NCBI GenBank assembly: GCA_965228695.1
Contig: CBDDIB010000002.1
Coordinates: 1,550,001-1,614,000 of the forward strand
DNA length: 64,000 nt
Source of the DNA: JAJFJD01 sp965228695
GTDB lineage: Bacteria > Pseudomonadota > Alphaproteobacteria > UBA8366
Direction: 5' to 3'
Positions 7,611 to 16,967 of the stretch are shown piece after piece (position 1 is the stretch's first letter; every line of letters starts with the position of its first letter). The position numbers were made by a program, and so were the translations under genes. Below the pieces are notes generated by a model that saw only the letters and a program-made list of their open reading frames with translations, was not told the DNA's origin and did no database searches.

Positions 7611-9263
7611 ATGGATGAGAGCAGAACAATCGAAGGTTCCCCCTTTCATGCCGGCGAGCAACAGGTGCAGGCGCGTCTGGGCGTCCGGGATATCGAGGAC
7701 TGGGCCCGCAAGGTCGTTCGCCCCTATATGCCGGACGAGCACCGCGCTTTCCATACGTCGCTCCCGTTTTTGGTCGCCGGGGCCATGGACGAACAAGGCC
7801 GCCCCTGGGCGACGCTGCTTACCGGACCCGACGGGTTCATCACGTCACCCGATCCCCGGTCGTTGGTGATGGACGGTATTTCGCTCGACAACGACCCGCT
7901 GGAGGGCGCGCTCGCCGCCGGGCGGCACTTGGGGTTGCTCGGCATCGAACTGGCGACCCGGCGGCGCAATCGGATGAACGGCCGTGTCCGCGCCGGCGAA
8001 GACGGCCGGTTGATCTTCGACATCGACCAGACGTTTGGAAACTGTCCGCAATATATCCGCGAACGCGAATGGACTCGCGTTGAAAACCACGTCGCCGGAC
8101 CCTCGGAGATATCCGACCGGCTGTCGCCGAACCAGCGTGCGTGGATCGGCAAGGCCGACACATTCTTTATCGCGAGCGGCTACATCGGGGACGGCGACAG
8201 CCCGGCCTTCGGGATGGACGCGTCGCACCGGGGCGGCGAACCCGGGTTCGTGCGCGTCGTCGACGACACGCGGTTCCAATTTCCCGATTTCGCCGGCAAC
8301 AATCATTACAACACGCTCGGCAACATCGTTCTCAATCCGAAGGTCGGTTTCCTGTTCGTCGACTTTCCGACGGGAAGCGTGTTGCAGATGACCGGCCATG
8401 CATCGATCGACTGGGACTCGGATGCGGTGGCAAAGATTCCCGGCGCCCGGCGTATCGTGACGTTCGAGATCGAAGAAATCCGGGAACGGCGCTCGGCCGT
8501 GCCCTTGCGGTGGGCGGAAAACGCCGATTTCGTTCGCTCCCTGCGGCTGATCGAGAAAATCCCCGAAAGCGACGATATCACGTCCTTCGTGTTCGAGGCG
8601 CGTGACGGCGCCCCCTTACCGATGTTCGAGGCGGGTCAGTATCTGCCCATCGAATTGAAGGTGCCGGGCATCGATGGCCCCGTTCGGCGAACCTATTCGC
8701 TCTCCGGTCCGCCGAGCACGGCGCGCTACCGGATTTCCGTCAAACGGGAACCGATGGGCATCGCGTCTCGGCATCTTCACGATCGTGTGGAGGTCGGCGC
8801 CATCATCGATGCCCGTCATCCGGCGGGGGAAGATCTCATGCTGCCGTGCGACCGATGTCCCGTCGCCCTGATCAGCGCCGGTGTCGGCATAACGCCCATG
8901 ATGTCCCTGCTGCATGAATTGGCGCGGGAACACAGCGACCGGCCGGTGTGGTTCATCCATGGCGCGCGCGACGGGGACCACCACGTTCTGTCGCGGGAAA
9001 CGAGGGACCTCGTCGCGAGCCGGCCCTCGATCAGCCTGCATGTCGCCTATAGCCGCCCCGGCGAAACCGACCGGTTCGGTGAGGATTTTCAAAGCGAAGG
9101 CCGCATCGATGGCGCATTGGTCGCGCGGCTCGTGGACGCGCCGGACGCGCATTATCTTCTCTGCGGACCCGCATTCTTCATGGCGGGTGTTCAGGATTCC
9201 CTGGAACGCAGAGGCGTATCGCCCGACCGCATTCATACGGAATCGTTCGGCCCGAAAGGCTGA
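7611..9263 (+). CDS. PPOX-type FMN domain fused to ferredoxin-reductase-type FAD/NAD domain
   Basis: 550 residues from the ATG at 7611; an in-frame TTG at 7569 is less likely. Residues ~1-300 are a pyridoxamine-phosphate-oxidase-like FMN split barrel (LPFLVAGAMDEQGRPWATLL, then NPKVGFLFVDFPTG). Residues ~310-550 are a ferredoxin-NADP-reductase module: FAD loop RRTYSLSG, nucleotide-binding SAGVGITPMMSLL, and the terminal YLLCGPAFFMAGVQ. Related fusions commonly end with a plant-type [2Fe-2S] domain; this one stops after SFGPKG and has no Cys cluster. It probably passes electrons from NAD(P)H to a flavin or an external partner. Same strand as the VOC gene, convergent with the lyase gene (6-base gap). 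Confidence 0.85.
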   Translation: MDESRTIEGSPFHAGEQQVQARLGVRDIEDWARKVVRPYMPDEHRAFHTSLPFLVAGAMDEQGRPWATLLTGPDGFITSPDPRSLVMDGISLDNDPLEGALAAGRHLGLLGIELATRRRNRMNGRVRAGEDGRLIFDIDQTFGNCPQYIREREWTRVENHVAGPSEISDRLSPNQRAWIGKADTFFIASGYIGDGDSPAFGMDASHRGGEPGFVRVVDDTRFQFPDFAGNNHYNTLGNIVLNPKVGFLFVDFPTGSVLQMTGHASIDWDSDAVAKIPGARRIVTFEIEEIRERRSAVPLRWAENADFVRSLRLIEKIPESDDITSFVFEARDGAPLPMFEAGQYLPIELKVPGIDGPVRRTYSLSGPPSTARYRISVKREPMGIASRHLHDRVEVGAIIDARHPAGEDLMLPCDRCPVALISAGVGITPMMSLLHELAREHSDRPVWFIHGARDGDHHVLSRETRDLVASRPSISLHVAYSRPGETDRFGEDFQSEGRIDGALVARLVDAPDAHYLLCGPAFFMAGVQDSLERRGVSPDRIHTESFGPKG

Positions 9264-9269
9264 TGCCGG

Positions 9270-10634
9270 CTATCCCGCCAAGCCGTCGGCGACGCGGCGG
9301 GCGCGGTCGGCCTGTGTCCGGGCGATGACCGCGCAGGAGCCGGTATAGGCTTCCGGATCCAGCTTGGCGGCGATGTCTTCCGGCGATAGATGGCGCCGTA
9401 CCGTCTCGTTTTCGGCCAGCAGATCGGCGAAGGCGCGGCCGGTGGTCGCCGCCGCCTGGGCCGCGTCGTATATGGCGTCATGCGCCTCCTGGCGGCCAAT
9501 CTCGCGGCCGAGGTCGAGCATCAGCGCCTCGCCCAGGATCAGGCCGCCGGAAAGGTCCAGGTTTTGCCGCATGCGCTCGGGGTCGACGGTCAGACCGCCG
9601 ATCACCATCTCGATTCGCACGAGAATATTACCCATGGCCTCGCAGGCTGGCTCGACGGCGCTGCGCATCATCAGGTCGGTCGTGCGGTCGGCCTCGTGCT
9701 CGGTCTGCATCGCCTCCAGCGCCAGCGGCACCAGGGCGCGTACGTTCGCGGCGGCGGCGATGATGTCCTGCGTCAGCTTCGGATTGCGCTTCTGCGGCAT
9801 GGTCGAACTGCCGACCGTGCCCGGCGGGACCGGCTCCTCGACTTCGCCGAACTCCTGTTTCATCAGCGTGTAGACCTCGCGGGCGATCTTGCTGCAGGTC
9901 GCCGCCAACAGACCCAGTAGCGTCACGTATTCCGCCTTGTGATCGCCGGTGGTGCGGGCCGGCACCGGCATCGGGGGCATGTCCAGGTAATGCGCCATCC
10001 GCTCGTGTAGTTCCTGGCCCTGGTCGCCGAAGGACGCGAAGGTGCCGGCGGCACCGCCCAGCATGGAGGTGAAGTTGCGTTTCTCCGCCTCGCGCAGGCG
10101 CTCCACATGGCGGCACAGCTCGTCGACCCAGACGCCGACCTTGAACCCGAAGGTGATCGGCACGGCATGCTGGCCGTGCGTCCGTCCCGGCAGCGGCGCG
10201 TCGGCGGTGCGCTCGGCCAGATCCGCCATGGCCGTCAGGCTGCGGCCGATCAGCGTCAGAAACTTCCGGTGCGCCCGGCGGATCAACAGCAGGTCGCCGG
10301 TCTGCGTGATGTTCTGCGTCGTCGCCCCCCAGTGCACATAGCCGCCGGCGTCGCCGTCGCAGATGTGCGCCAATTCCCAGACCAGCGGCACGATCTGATG
10401 CCCCGTCCGCGTCAGGGATTCAATCATGCGGTCGCGGTCGAGCAACTCGACCTTTGCCTTGGCGGCGATCTCTTTCGCGGCCTCGGCCGGGATCATGCCG
10501 AGATCGGCTTCGGCCTTCGCCAAGGCCGCCTCCACGTCGAGCCACGCCTGCCAGCGGCTTTCCATGGTGAACAGGTCGCGGATACCGGGATCGGCGATGC
10601 GGAAATCGGTCGGGTTTTGCGGCATATCGGACAT
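9270..10634 (-). CDS. Aspartase/fumarase-superfamily lyase (adenylosuccinate lyase family)
   Basis: 454 residues from the ATG at 10634. The superfamily signature GSSTMPQKRNP is complete, and the upstream TGDLLLIRR and GRTHGQHAVPITFG match the two other conserved regions with the active-site His. The C-terminal domain resembles the 3-carboxy-cis,cis-muconate cycloisomerase and PurB-like branch rather than fumarase. The reaction should be anti-elimination or cycloisomerisation of a carboxylated substrate; the exact one is unresolved. Its neighbours are a flavin reductase fusion and a GMC oxidoreductase rather than purine genes, which favours a catabolic role. The frame continues upstream of 10634, but that portion overlaps the divergent gene. 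Confidence 0.88.
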   Translation of the reverse strand: MSDMPQNPTDFRIADPGIRDLFTMESRWQAWLDVEAALAKAEADLGMIPAEAAKEIAAKAKVELLDRDRMIESLTRTGHQIVPLVWELAHICDGDAGGYVHWGATTQNITQTGDLLLIRRAHRKFLTLIGRSLTAMADLAERTADAPLPGRTHGQHAVPITFGFKVGVWVDELCRHVERLREAEKRNFTSMLGGAAGTFASFGDQGQELHERMAHYLDMPPMPVPARTTGDHKAEYVTLLGLLAATCSKIAREVYTLMKQEFGEVEEPVPPGTVGSSTMPQKRNPKLTQDIIAAAANVRALVPLALEAMQTEHEADRTTDLMMRSAVEPACEAMGNILVRIEMVIGGLTVDPERMRQNLDLSGGLILGEALMLDLGREIGRQEAHDAIYDAAQAAATTGRAFADLLAENETVRRHLSPEDIAAKLDPEAYTGSCAVIARTQADRARRVADGLAG

Positions 10635-10706
10635 CGGGTATTCCTTATCGGTCGGCGGTGCAGTTCCTTGCGGCAGAATAACAGCAATTCGGGAAGGGCG
10701 TTCATC

Positions 10707-12302
10707 ATGCAGCCGGAATACGTGGTTGTCGGGGCCGGGTCGGCGGGGTGCGCCGTCGCCTGCCGGTTGGTGCAGGGCGGTGCGCGGGTCGTGCTGCTCG
10801 AAGCGGGACCCAAGGACAGCAACCCGCGCATCCACGTGCCGGCCGCGCTGCGGCCCTTGCTGAACGACCGGGAGGTGAACTGGAATTTCCAAGCCGAGCC
10901 GGTGGAGAGCGCCGGCGGCCGCCGCATCAGCCTGCCGCGCGGCAAGGTGCTGGGCGGGTCTAGTTCGATCAACGGCATGCTGTATGTCCGCGGCAATCCC
11001 GCCGACTACGACGGGTGGGCGCAGCGGGGCTGCCGCGGTTGGTCCTATGACGAGGTATTGCCGTATTTCCGGGAATCGGAAACCTATAAACAGGGCGGCG
11101 ATCCGGCGTATCGCGGCGGGAACGGACCGCTCGAAGTGGAGGACTACCGCACCATCCTGCCGGTGACGCATCGGTTCGTTCAAGCGGCGCAACAGGCGGG
11201 TTTCCCGCTGACGCCCGACTACAACGGGGCACAGCAGGAAGGCGTCGGCTATTCGCAGATGACCCGGCGCGGCCGGTTTCGGGGGTCGACGGCGCAGACC
11301 TACCTGCGCGCAATCCGCAATGATCCTAATCTTCAGGTGATCACCGGCGCGCGGGCCGGGCGGCTGATTTTCGACGGGAAAAAATGCGTCGGCGTGTCCT
11401 ATCGGCAGGGCCATGAGGATAAGGAAATCCGCGCCAGCCGGGAGGTCGTGCTATGCGGCGGTACCTACAACTCGCCGCAACTCTTGCAGGTTTCGGGGAT
11501 CGGGCCGGGCGCGCATCTTCGCAGTATCGGCGTTGAAGTTCGGCACGATCTTCCCGGGGTCGGGGCGAACCTGGCCGATCATTTCGCCGCCCGACTGAAG
11601 CATCGTGTGCAAGGTCAGATCACCATGAACCAGCTGTCGCGCTTTCCCCGCGTGATCCCCGAGATCGCCAAATACATCCTGTTCGGTAACGGCGCGCTGA
11701 CCTTCGGCGTAACCAGCGCCATGGTCTTCTGCCGCAGCCGAGACGGGCTCGCCAGCCCGGACCTGCAACTCTTGTTCACCCCGGCATCACCTAAGGAAAC
11801 CGGTCAGGGCGCCTTGGAGAAGGAACCCGGCGTTCAAATCACCGCCTTGCCGGTTCGCGCCGAAAGCCGCGGCACCGTGATGGCCCGCAGCGGCGACCCG
11901 ATGGAGGATCCCGTTATCACGCCCGCTTATCTAACCGACGAAAACGACGTCAATGTGCTGGTCAGCGGCGTCGCGATTTGCCGCAGGATCTTCGACGCGC
12001 CCGCGTTGAAGGAAGTTTCTTTAGGCGAATACGCGCCTGGTCCGGATGTGCAAACCCGCGATGAAATCCGCGACTTCACCCGCAAGTACGGCGGGACGAT
12101 CCACCACCCGGTCGGCACGTGCAAGATGGGCGAAGACCCGGCGGCCGTCGTCGATCCGCGCCTGCGTGTGCAGGGCATCCAAGGCTTGCGGGTGGTCGAC
12201 GCCTCGATCATGCCGACGCTGACGACCGGCAACACCAACGCGCCGGCCATCATGATCGGCGAGAAGGGGGCGGCGATGATCCTGGAAGACAGGGCCGGCT
12301 GA
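10707..12302 (+). CDS. GMC oxidoreductase (choline dehydrogenase-like)
   Basis: 531 residues from the ATG at 10707, preceded by GGGAAGGG. The FAD-binding Rossmann motif VVVGAGSAGCAVA starts at residue 5; GMC signature 1 is GKVLGGSSSINGM and signature 2 is GGTYNSPQLLQVSGIGP. The C-terminus has IHHPVGTCKMG with the catalytic His and TGNTNAPAIMIGEKG with the conserved Asn. It oxidises an alcohol to the aldehyde with FAD; substrates in this family include choline, polyethylene glycol and aliphatic alcohols. No signal peptide. Divergent from the lyase gene with a 72-base gap, and convergent with the MscS gene. Confidence 0.93.
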   Translation: MQPEYVVVGAGSAGCAVACRLVQGGARVVLLEAGPKDSNPRIHVPAALRPLLNDREVNWNFQAEPVESAGGRRISLPRGKVLGGSSSINGMLYVRGNPADYDGWAQRGCRGWSYDEVLPYFRESETYKQGGDPAYRGGNGPLEVEDYRTILPVTHRFVQAAQQAGFPLTPDYNGAQQEGVGYSQMTRRGRFRGSTAQTYLRAIRNDPNLQVITGARAGRLIFDGKKCVGVSYRQGHEDKEIRASREVVLCGGTYNSPQLLQVSGIGPGAHLRSIGVEVRHDLPGVGANLADHFAARLKHRVQGQITMNQLSRFPRVIPEIAKYILFGNGALTFGVTSAMVFCRSRDGLASPDLQLLFTPASPKETGQGALEKEPGVQITALPVRAESRGTVMARSGDPMEDPVITPAYLTDENDVNVLVSGVAICRRIFDAPALKEVSLGEYAPGPDVQTRDEIRDFTRKYGGTIHHPVGTCKMGEDPAAVVDPRLRVQGIQGLRVVDASIMPTLTTGNTNAPAIMIGEKGAAMILEDRAG

Positions 12303-12336
12303 TCCGCCGCGCCGCCTCGCGCGGCTAGGCGGTTTT

Positions 12337-13629
12337 CTAATCGTCGAGGACCTTGACCTCGCGCTGGGGGAACGGAATTTCGATGTCGTTCGCCTTGAGC
12401 GCCGTCCAGATCATCAGCAACAGGTCGGCGCCGACGCGGTTCTCGCCGTCGTCGATTCCGTCCATCCAGAACTCCACGAGGATGTCGATCCCGGAGTCGG
12501 CGAATTTTGCGATTTCCGCATCGGGCCGCAGCGCGATCGGCAGGTCGTCGCCGCTGAGGACCTTGGGATGGCTGGCGACGATCTCGCGAACGATCTTGAA
12601 CAATTTTTCCAGGTCGGTCTTGTAGGCGACTTGGAAATTCAGGGAATAGCGCTGCTGCTTGTTGTGATGGGTCCAGTTTGTGAAGGCGGTGGTGATGAAT
12701 TTTTCGTTCGGAACCATGATGTCCTTGCCGTCGAAGGTCTCCAACGTCGCGGAGCGCATGGTCAGCTCGCGCAGTGTGCCGGAGCGGCCGTCCTCCAATT
12801 GGATGAAATCACCGATCGTGATGCTGCGGTCCAAGAGGATGATGATGCCCGAGATGAAATTAGACGCGATCTGCTGCAGTCCGAACCCGAGCCCGACTCC
12901 CAGCGCGCCGCCGAACACCGCCAGCGTCGTCACGTCGATGCCCATCACGTTCATCAGCAACAGGAAGATCAGCACGAAGACGCCGATCTCGAACAGCTTG
13001 GCCGCGATTTCGCGCGTGCTGGGGTCGAGGGCCGGTTGGGTGCGGATGACGCGCTGGCCGGTGGCGTTGGAGATGCGGCCCAGCCAGAACAGAACGAAGC
13101 CGAACACCACGGTGCGCAGGACGGCATAAAGGGTGAGCTTGATATTGCCGATCTCGATCGAAACGCTTTCGAGATGTTCGATGACCTCGTCGAGCCATCC
13201 GACGGCGTAGAGCAGGGCGATCGGCAGGCCAACCCATTTCAGAATGAGGATAATCGTGCTGTTTTGAAGGAAATGCCGGGCAAGGCTGTAGACGACGAAA
13301 ACGAAAGCGACACCCTGAGCCGCCCGGACGAGCCAGGATTCACCGGTCGTGCCCGCGCTGATCGCCGCCGCGATTCCCAATACGGCCGCTGCCATGACCG
13401 GCTGCAGGAGACTGCGCGCACGGTACAGACCGCTGCGAAATTCGAAATAGGCGCCCGGTTGCGGCTCCTCGCGGAAGATCTTCGCGCGTCGAGAAAGATA
13501 GGCCGAGATGATCATGCCGACCGTAAGCGCCAGCGCGATAATGCTTATCTGGACATAGAACTCCGCGCTGGACAGGTGCGAGAGTATTTGCCGGCCAATC
13601 TCTTCCGCGCGCACGATCATCCAATCCAT
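12337..13629 (-). CDS. MscS-family mechanosensitive channel
   Basis: 430 residues from the ATG at 13629, with GAGGAG 11 bases upstream. Five hydrophobic segments precede the pore helix region GGALGVGLGFGLQ, followed by the beta domain RSITIGDFIQLEDG and MVPNEKFITTAFTNWT, the hallmark of MscS channels. The cytoplasmic C-terminal domain ends near residue 430. Role: release of solutes across the inner membrane when tension rises at hypo-osmotic shock. It lacks the long periplasmic domain of MscK/MscM. Divergent from the TauD-like gene over a 190-base gap. Confidence 0.93.
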   Translation of the reverse strand: MDWMIVRAEEIGRQILSHLSSAEFYVQISIIALALTVGMIISAYLSRRAKIFREEPQPGAYFEFRSGLYRARSLLQPVMAAAVLGIAAAISAGTTGESWLVRAAQGVAFVFVVYSLARHFLQNSTIILILKWVGLPIALLYAVGWLDEVIEHLESVSIEIGNIKLTLYAVLRTVVFGFVLFWLGRISNATGQRVIRTQPALDPSTREIAAKLFEIGVFVLIFLLLMNVMGIDVTTLAVFGGALGVGLGFGLQQIASNFISGIIILLDRSITIGDFIQLEDGRSGTLRELTMRSATLETFDGKDIMVPNEKFITTAFTNWTHHNKQQRYSLNFQVAYKTDLEKLFKIVREIVASHPKVLSGDDLPIALRPDAEIAKFADSGIDILVEFWMDGIDDGENRVGADLLLMIWTALKANDIEIPFPQREVKVLDD

Positions 13630-13819
13630 CGCATCTCAACTCCTCGGGGTGCAGGCTAGTACTTATATTCGTTCCGCTAGGGTGTCGTCGACCGGAACCC
13701 ACGTCGGAATTGGGCGCCGCGGCCTTCCAATAGATCGTCCGGCTGACGATTGGCCCATGGTGCGCCGATTTTGGTACCGTTGTCGGTGAAATCGCGCCAT
13801 TAGCACTGGAGGACGCACC

Positions 13820-14758
13820 ATGGCTGTTGAACTCGCAGATCAGGCTCCGGAAACAATCGAGATCAAACCGTTGGCAATGACCATCGGCGCGGAAGTGTCC
13901 GGCGTCGATTTGTCGAAGCCGTTGCCGGGCCAGCAAGTGGGAGAGTTACGCGCCGCGTTCCTGCGGTGGAAGGTGCTGTTCTTCCGCAATCAGCCGCTCG
14001 ATCACACGCAGCAGGTTGCGTTCAGCCGGCAGTTCGGCGAATGCACGCCGGCCCATGCGGTATACGGTCATCAGGACGACGCCTTTCCCGAGGTCTATTC
14101 CATCGATCGCGATCGCCGGAACAAGCGCTACAAGGGCGAAGACCTGTTGCATCCGTGGTCGGGATGGCACGCGGACGTGACGCCGGCCATCAACCCGCCG
14201 GCCATCTCGATCCTGCGCGGCGACAAGATGCCGCCCTATGGCGGGGACACGCAATTCGCCGACATGGTCGCCGCCTATAACGCGTTGTCGCCGAACATGA
14301 AGGAGATCGTGGACCGTCTTCGGGGTATCCACCGTTATCAGGGTAATGCCGGTATCAACGTGAGCAAGGAATATGTCGAAACGCTCAACAAGAACCTGAT
14401 CATCAGCGAGCATCCCTTGGTTCGAGTCCATCCGGAAACGGGCGAGAAAGCGCTTTATGTGAGCCCGAGTTTCCTGGAGAGCATCGTCGGCTTCACGCCG
14501 ACCGAAAGCGAGGCGATGCTGGCCATGCTGAAGACCCATGCGGCCCGTCCGGATTTCAATGTCCGGTTCAAGTGGGACGATCATGCCCTGGCGATGTGGG
14601 ACAACCGTCAGGTCCTTCATCTTGGTCCGAAGGACATCGTCGGCTCGGACTTCGACCGCGAAATCCACCGGACGACGCTGATGGGCGACATCCCCGTCGG
14701 ACCCGACGGCAAGCCGTCGATTCCGATCGAAGGGAATCCGATCGAGCCGGCCCGCTAA
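13820..14758 (+). CDS. TauD/TfdA-family Fe(II)/2-oxoglutarate dioxygenase
   Basis: 312 residues from the ATG at 13820, with GGAGG 7 bases upstream. The iron ligands are readable: HADVT (His and Asp) near residue 117, and the distal His in DNRQVLHLG near 269, followed by the 2-oxoglutarate-binding Arg in REIHRTTLMGD. Typical substrates are taurine, aryloxyalkanoates, alkyl sulfates or similar; none can be chosen here. No sulfonate transporter is adjacent. It is convergent with the first gamma-glutamyltransferase (20-base gap). Length and motif spacing are normal for the family. Confidence 0.92.
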   Translation: MAVELADQAPETIEIKPLAMTIGAEVSGVDLSKPLPGQQVGELRAAFLRWKVLFFRNQPLDHTQQVAFSRQFGECTPAHAVYGHQDDAFPEVYSIDRDRRNKRYKGEDLLHPWSGWHADVTPAINPPAISILRGDKMPPYGGDTQFADMVAAYNALSPNMKEIVDRLRGIHRYQGNAGINVSKEYVETLNKNLIISEHPLVRVHPETGEKALYVSPSFLESIVGFTPTESEAMLAMLKTHAARPDFNVRFKWDDHALAMWDNRQVLHLGPKDIVGSDFDREIHRTTLMGDIPVGPDGKPSIPIEGNPIEPAR

Positions 14759-14778
14759 CGCGCGGCCCAAAATCCCGC

Positions 14779-16482
14779 TTAGTACACCAAGGCCTGGCCG
14801 TCCCGGCGCGGATCGGAGGCCGCCGATAGCGTGCCCGATCCGTCCACGCGGATTGCGCCGGCGCTGCCCCGGCCGCCCCAGTCGCCGACCGCCCGGATCG
14901 GATGGCCGCGCCCGGCCAAATCCTCGACGACGCCCGGTTCGACGCGGGATTCGATGATCATGTCGTTGGTTTCGCGATGCGGCCAGGCGGATGCGGTCCG
15001 GCCCTGGAAGTGGGTCCAGCGCGGGGCGTGAATCGCCTCGGTCACCGAGTAGTCGTGATCGTAGACCGCGGAGATGACCTGCAGGTTGGTCTGGACCTGG
15101 GTGTCGGCGCCGGGGGTGCCGCAACACATGTCGAGACGGCCGCCGTCCGCCGGTGGCGCCGAGAACACCATCACCGGGTTCATCGTGTGCCGGACCCGCT
15201 TGCCGGGCTGCAGTTGATCGACGTGATCCGCGTCCAGATGCCAATAGTTCATGCGGTTGTTCAGCAGCATGCCGGTGCCGGGGCAGACGACCTGCGATCC
15301 GTAACTGTTCGACAGGCTTTGCAATCCGTCGACCGCGTTGCCCCATTTGTCGACGACGCAGTAATGCGTCGTGTCGGAATGTAATTCCTTCGGTGCGGCG
15401 TTAGCCCGGTGGAATTTGTCGCCGGCCGGGCCGTCCTGGTAGGCCCAGGGGTCGCCCTCGGTCACGGTTTCGGCGGCGCGGTCCGGATCGATCAGCTTCA
15501 CGCGGTCGGCGGCGTATTCCTTGGAAATCAAGCCGTCGATCGGCACATTCACGAAATCCGGATCGGCGACATAGGCTTCGCGGTCGGCGAAGGCCAGCTT
15601 CTTGGCCTCGACCATAACGTGAATGCCCGCCGCCGTATCCAGCCCCAACGCCGCCATGTCGAAATGCTCGATCATGTTGAGTTCCTGCAGCAGGACATGG
15701 CCGGAGGAATTGGGCGGGGCCTCGTAGACGGTGCGGCCGCGATAGGTCGTGCTGATCGGGTCCTGCCACGCCATGCGGTATCGGGCCAGGTCCTCCATCG
15801 TCAGGATACCGCCGGCCTCGTCCGAGAATTTTACGAGTTGCTCGGCGATGGGACCCGTGTAGAAGGCGTCGCGGCCATTCTCGGCGATGATCTGATAGGT
15901 CTTCGCCAGGTCCGGGTTGCGGCGGATTTCCCCAGGCTGCAGGGGCCGTCCGTCCGGTGCGAAGATCGCGGCCGAGGCGGGAAAGCTGTGCATGATGTCG
16001 CAACCCTCGGCGAGCCGGCATTGGAAATGCGATTGCGGCACGCCCGCAAGGCAGAGCTCGATTGCCGGTTCGACGCAGTCGGCCAGGGGCAGTAATCCGA
16101 ACCGTTCATGTGCGGCGAGCAGGGCGTCGCAGATGCCCGGCACGGAAACCGACAGAATGCCGTCGGTGACGATGCCGTCGGCGAAGCGTTCCGGCGTCGC
16201 GGCCAACGGCGCGGCCCCGGTGCCGTTGGCGACCTCGACGGTGCCGTTGTCCTTCATATGCACCATGATGAAGCCGTCCGACGCGATTCCCGACCCCTGC
16301 GGTTCCGCCACGCCGAGCGCGAATCCGATCGCGACCGCCGCGTCGACCGCGTTGCCGCCCTTCAGCAGCATCCGCATTCCCGCCAGCGAGGAGAGGGGAT
16401 GATTGGAAACGACGGCGCCCTGCGACCCCATGCGAACCTGCTCCCAGGCCTCGGCCCGTACGCCACCCGGTGTGTCGCTCAT
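14779..16482 (-). CDS. Gamma-glutamyltransferase family protein (first copy)
   Basis: 567 residues from the ATG at 16482, with a GGGAA box about 7 bases upstream; the longer open frame to 16572 lacks a better site. The Ntn-hydrolase signature SDTTHYCVVDKWGNAV contains the catalytic Thr at the small-subunit N-terminus, and GMLLNNRM follows as in true GGTs. The N-terminal large subunit has GGNAVDAAVAIGFAL. No clear signal peptide, so a cytoplasmic or atypically exported enzyme is possible. Family reaction: cleavage or transfer of gamma-glutamyl groups; several relatives act on cephalosporin side chains. It autoprocesses before the Thr. A second, more divergent copy lies at 59642. Confidence 0.9.
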   Translation of the reverse strand: MSDTPGGVRAEAWEQVRMGSQGAVVSNHPLSSLAGMRMLLKGGNAVDAAVAIGFALGVAEPQGSGIASDGFIMVHMKDNGTVEVANGTGAAPLAATPERFADGIVTDGILSVSVPGICDALLAAHERFGLLPLADCVEPAIELCLAGVPQSHFQCRLAEGCDIMHSFPASAAIFAPDGRPLQPGEIRRNPDLAKTYQIIAENGRDAFYTGPIAEQLVKFSDEAGGILTMEDLARYRMAWQDPISTTYRGRTVYEAPPNSSGHVLLQELNMIEHFDMAALGLDTAAGIHVMVEAKKLAFADREAYVADPDFVNVPIDGLISKEYAADRVKLIDPDRAAETVTEGDPWAYQDGPAGDKFHRANAAPKELHSDTTHYCVVDKWGNAVDGLQSLSNSYGSQVVCPGTGMLLNNRMNYWHLDADHVDQLQPGKRVRHTMNPVMVFSAPPADGGRLDMCCGTPGADTQVQTNLQVISAVYDHDYSVTEAIHAPRWTHFQGRTASAWPHRETNDMIIESRVEPGVVEDLAGRGHPIRAVGDWGGRGSAGAIRVDGSGTLSAASDPRRDGQALVY

Positions 16483-16967
16483 GGTGTTTCCCTTTTTTGT
16501 TGCTTGGCGGTCTGCCACTACGGCAAGGCGACGCGCCTCGATGTTGGTCGGTGAGGCATTCATTTTGCGCAATTCGGCGTGAGAGCGCCAGGGCGTTCAC
16601 GGAACGTCAGAGTGTCGCGCGATCGCCGAAACCTAGCGGCGATATGCGCTATGGAACTTCCCGGCCCGCACCGCCGTTCTTGAAAGCGCCTAGATTTTCG
16701 AAGGATTTGCCGACAATTGGTTGATGTATCCCCCAATACTCCGGGCCGGCAAGCCGAATGTCGTATTTGAGCGCATAATTCGCGAATGACATTTGGAAGA
16801 GTACCGAAAACAACGGTAGTGTGGTTGTCATAAACGTAAAAATATTACGGATGTCGACAAACAAGGAACTTCATGCTCGCATCGGACGAGGACTTTCGGA
16901 CTGATATGTCGAAACCGACGTATCCGACGGACCCTCGGTTTGCATCACTCCGCGGGAGATGTGGCGG
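16483..16967. other. 485-base gene-free stretch
   Basis: This gap separates the divergent gamma-glutamyltransferase and DUF2279-like genes. It is richer in A and T than its surroundings, especially 16680-16870. It should hold promoters for both genes, but I cannot point to a convincing -35/-10 pair. A 71-codon open frame on the minus strand (16864-16649) starts with TTG, lacks a ribosome site and shows no family resemblance, so it is not called. Confidence 0.5.

Noticed and set aside
10107..10706. Open frame ahead of the GMC oxidoreductase start
   Set aside because: It lies antisense within the lyase gene; the domain and ribosome site begin at 10707.
9270..11414. Long open frame extending the lyase upstream of 10634
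   Set aside because: It is antisense to the GMC oxidoreductase and lacks a family match; an effect of GC-rich codon bias.
16649..16864. 71-codon open frame on the minus strand
   Set aside because: TTG start, no ribosome site, atypical codon use and no recognisable family.
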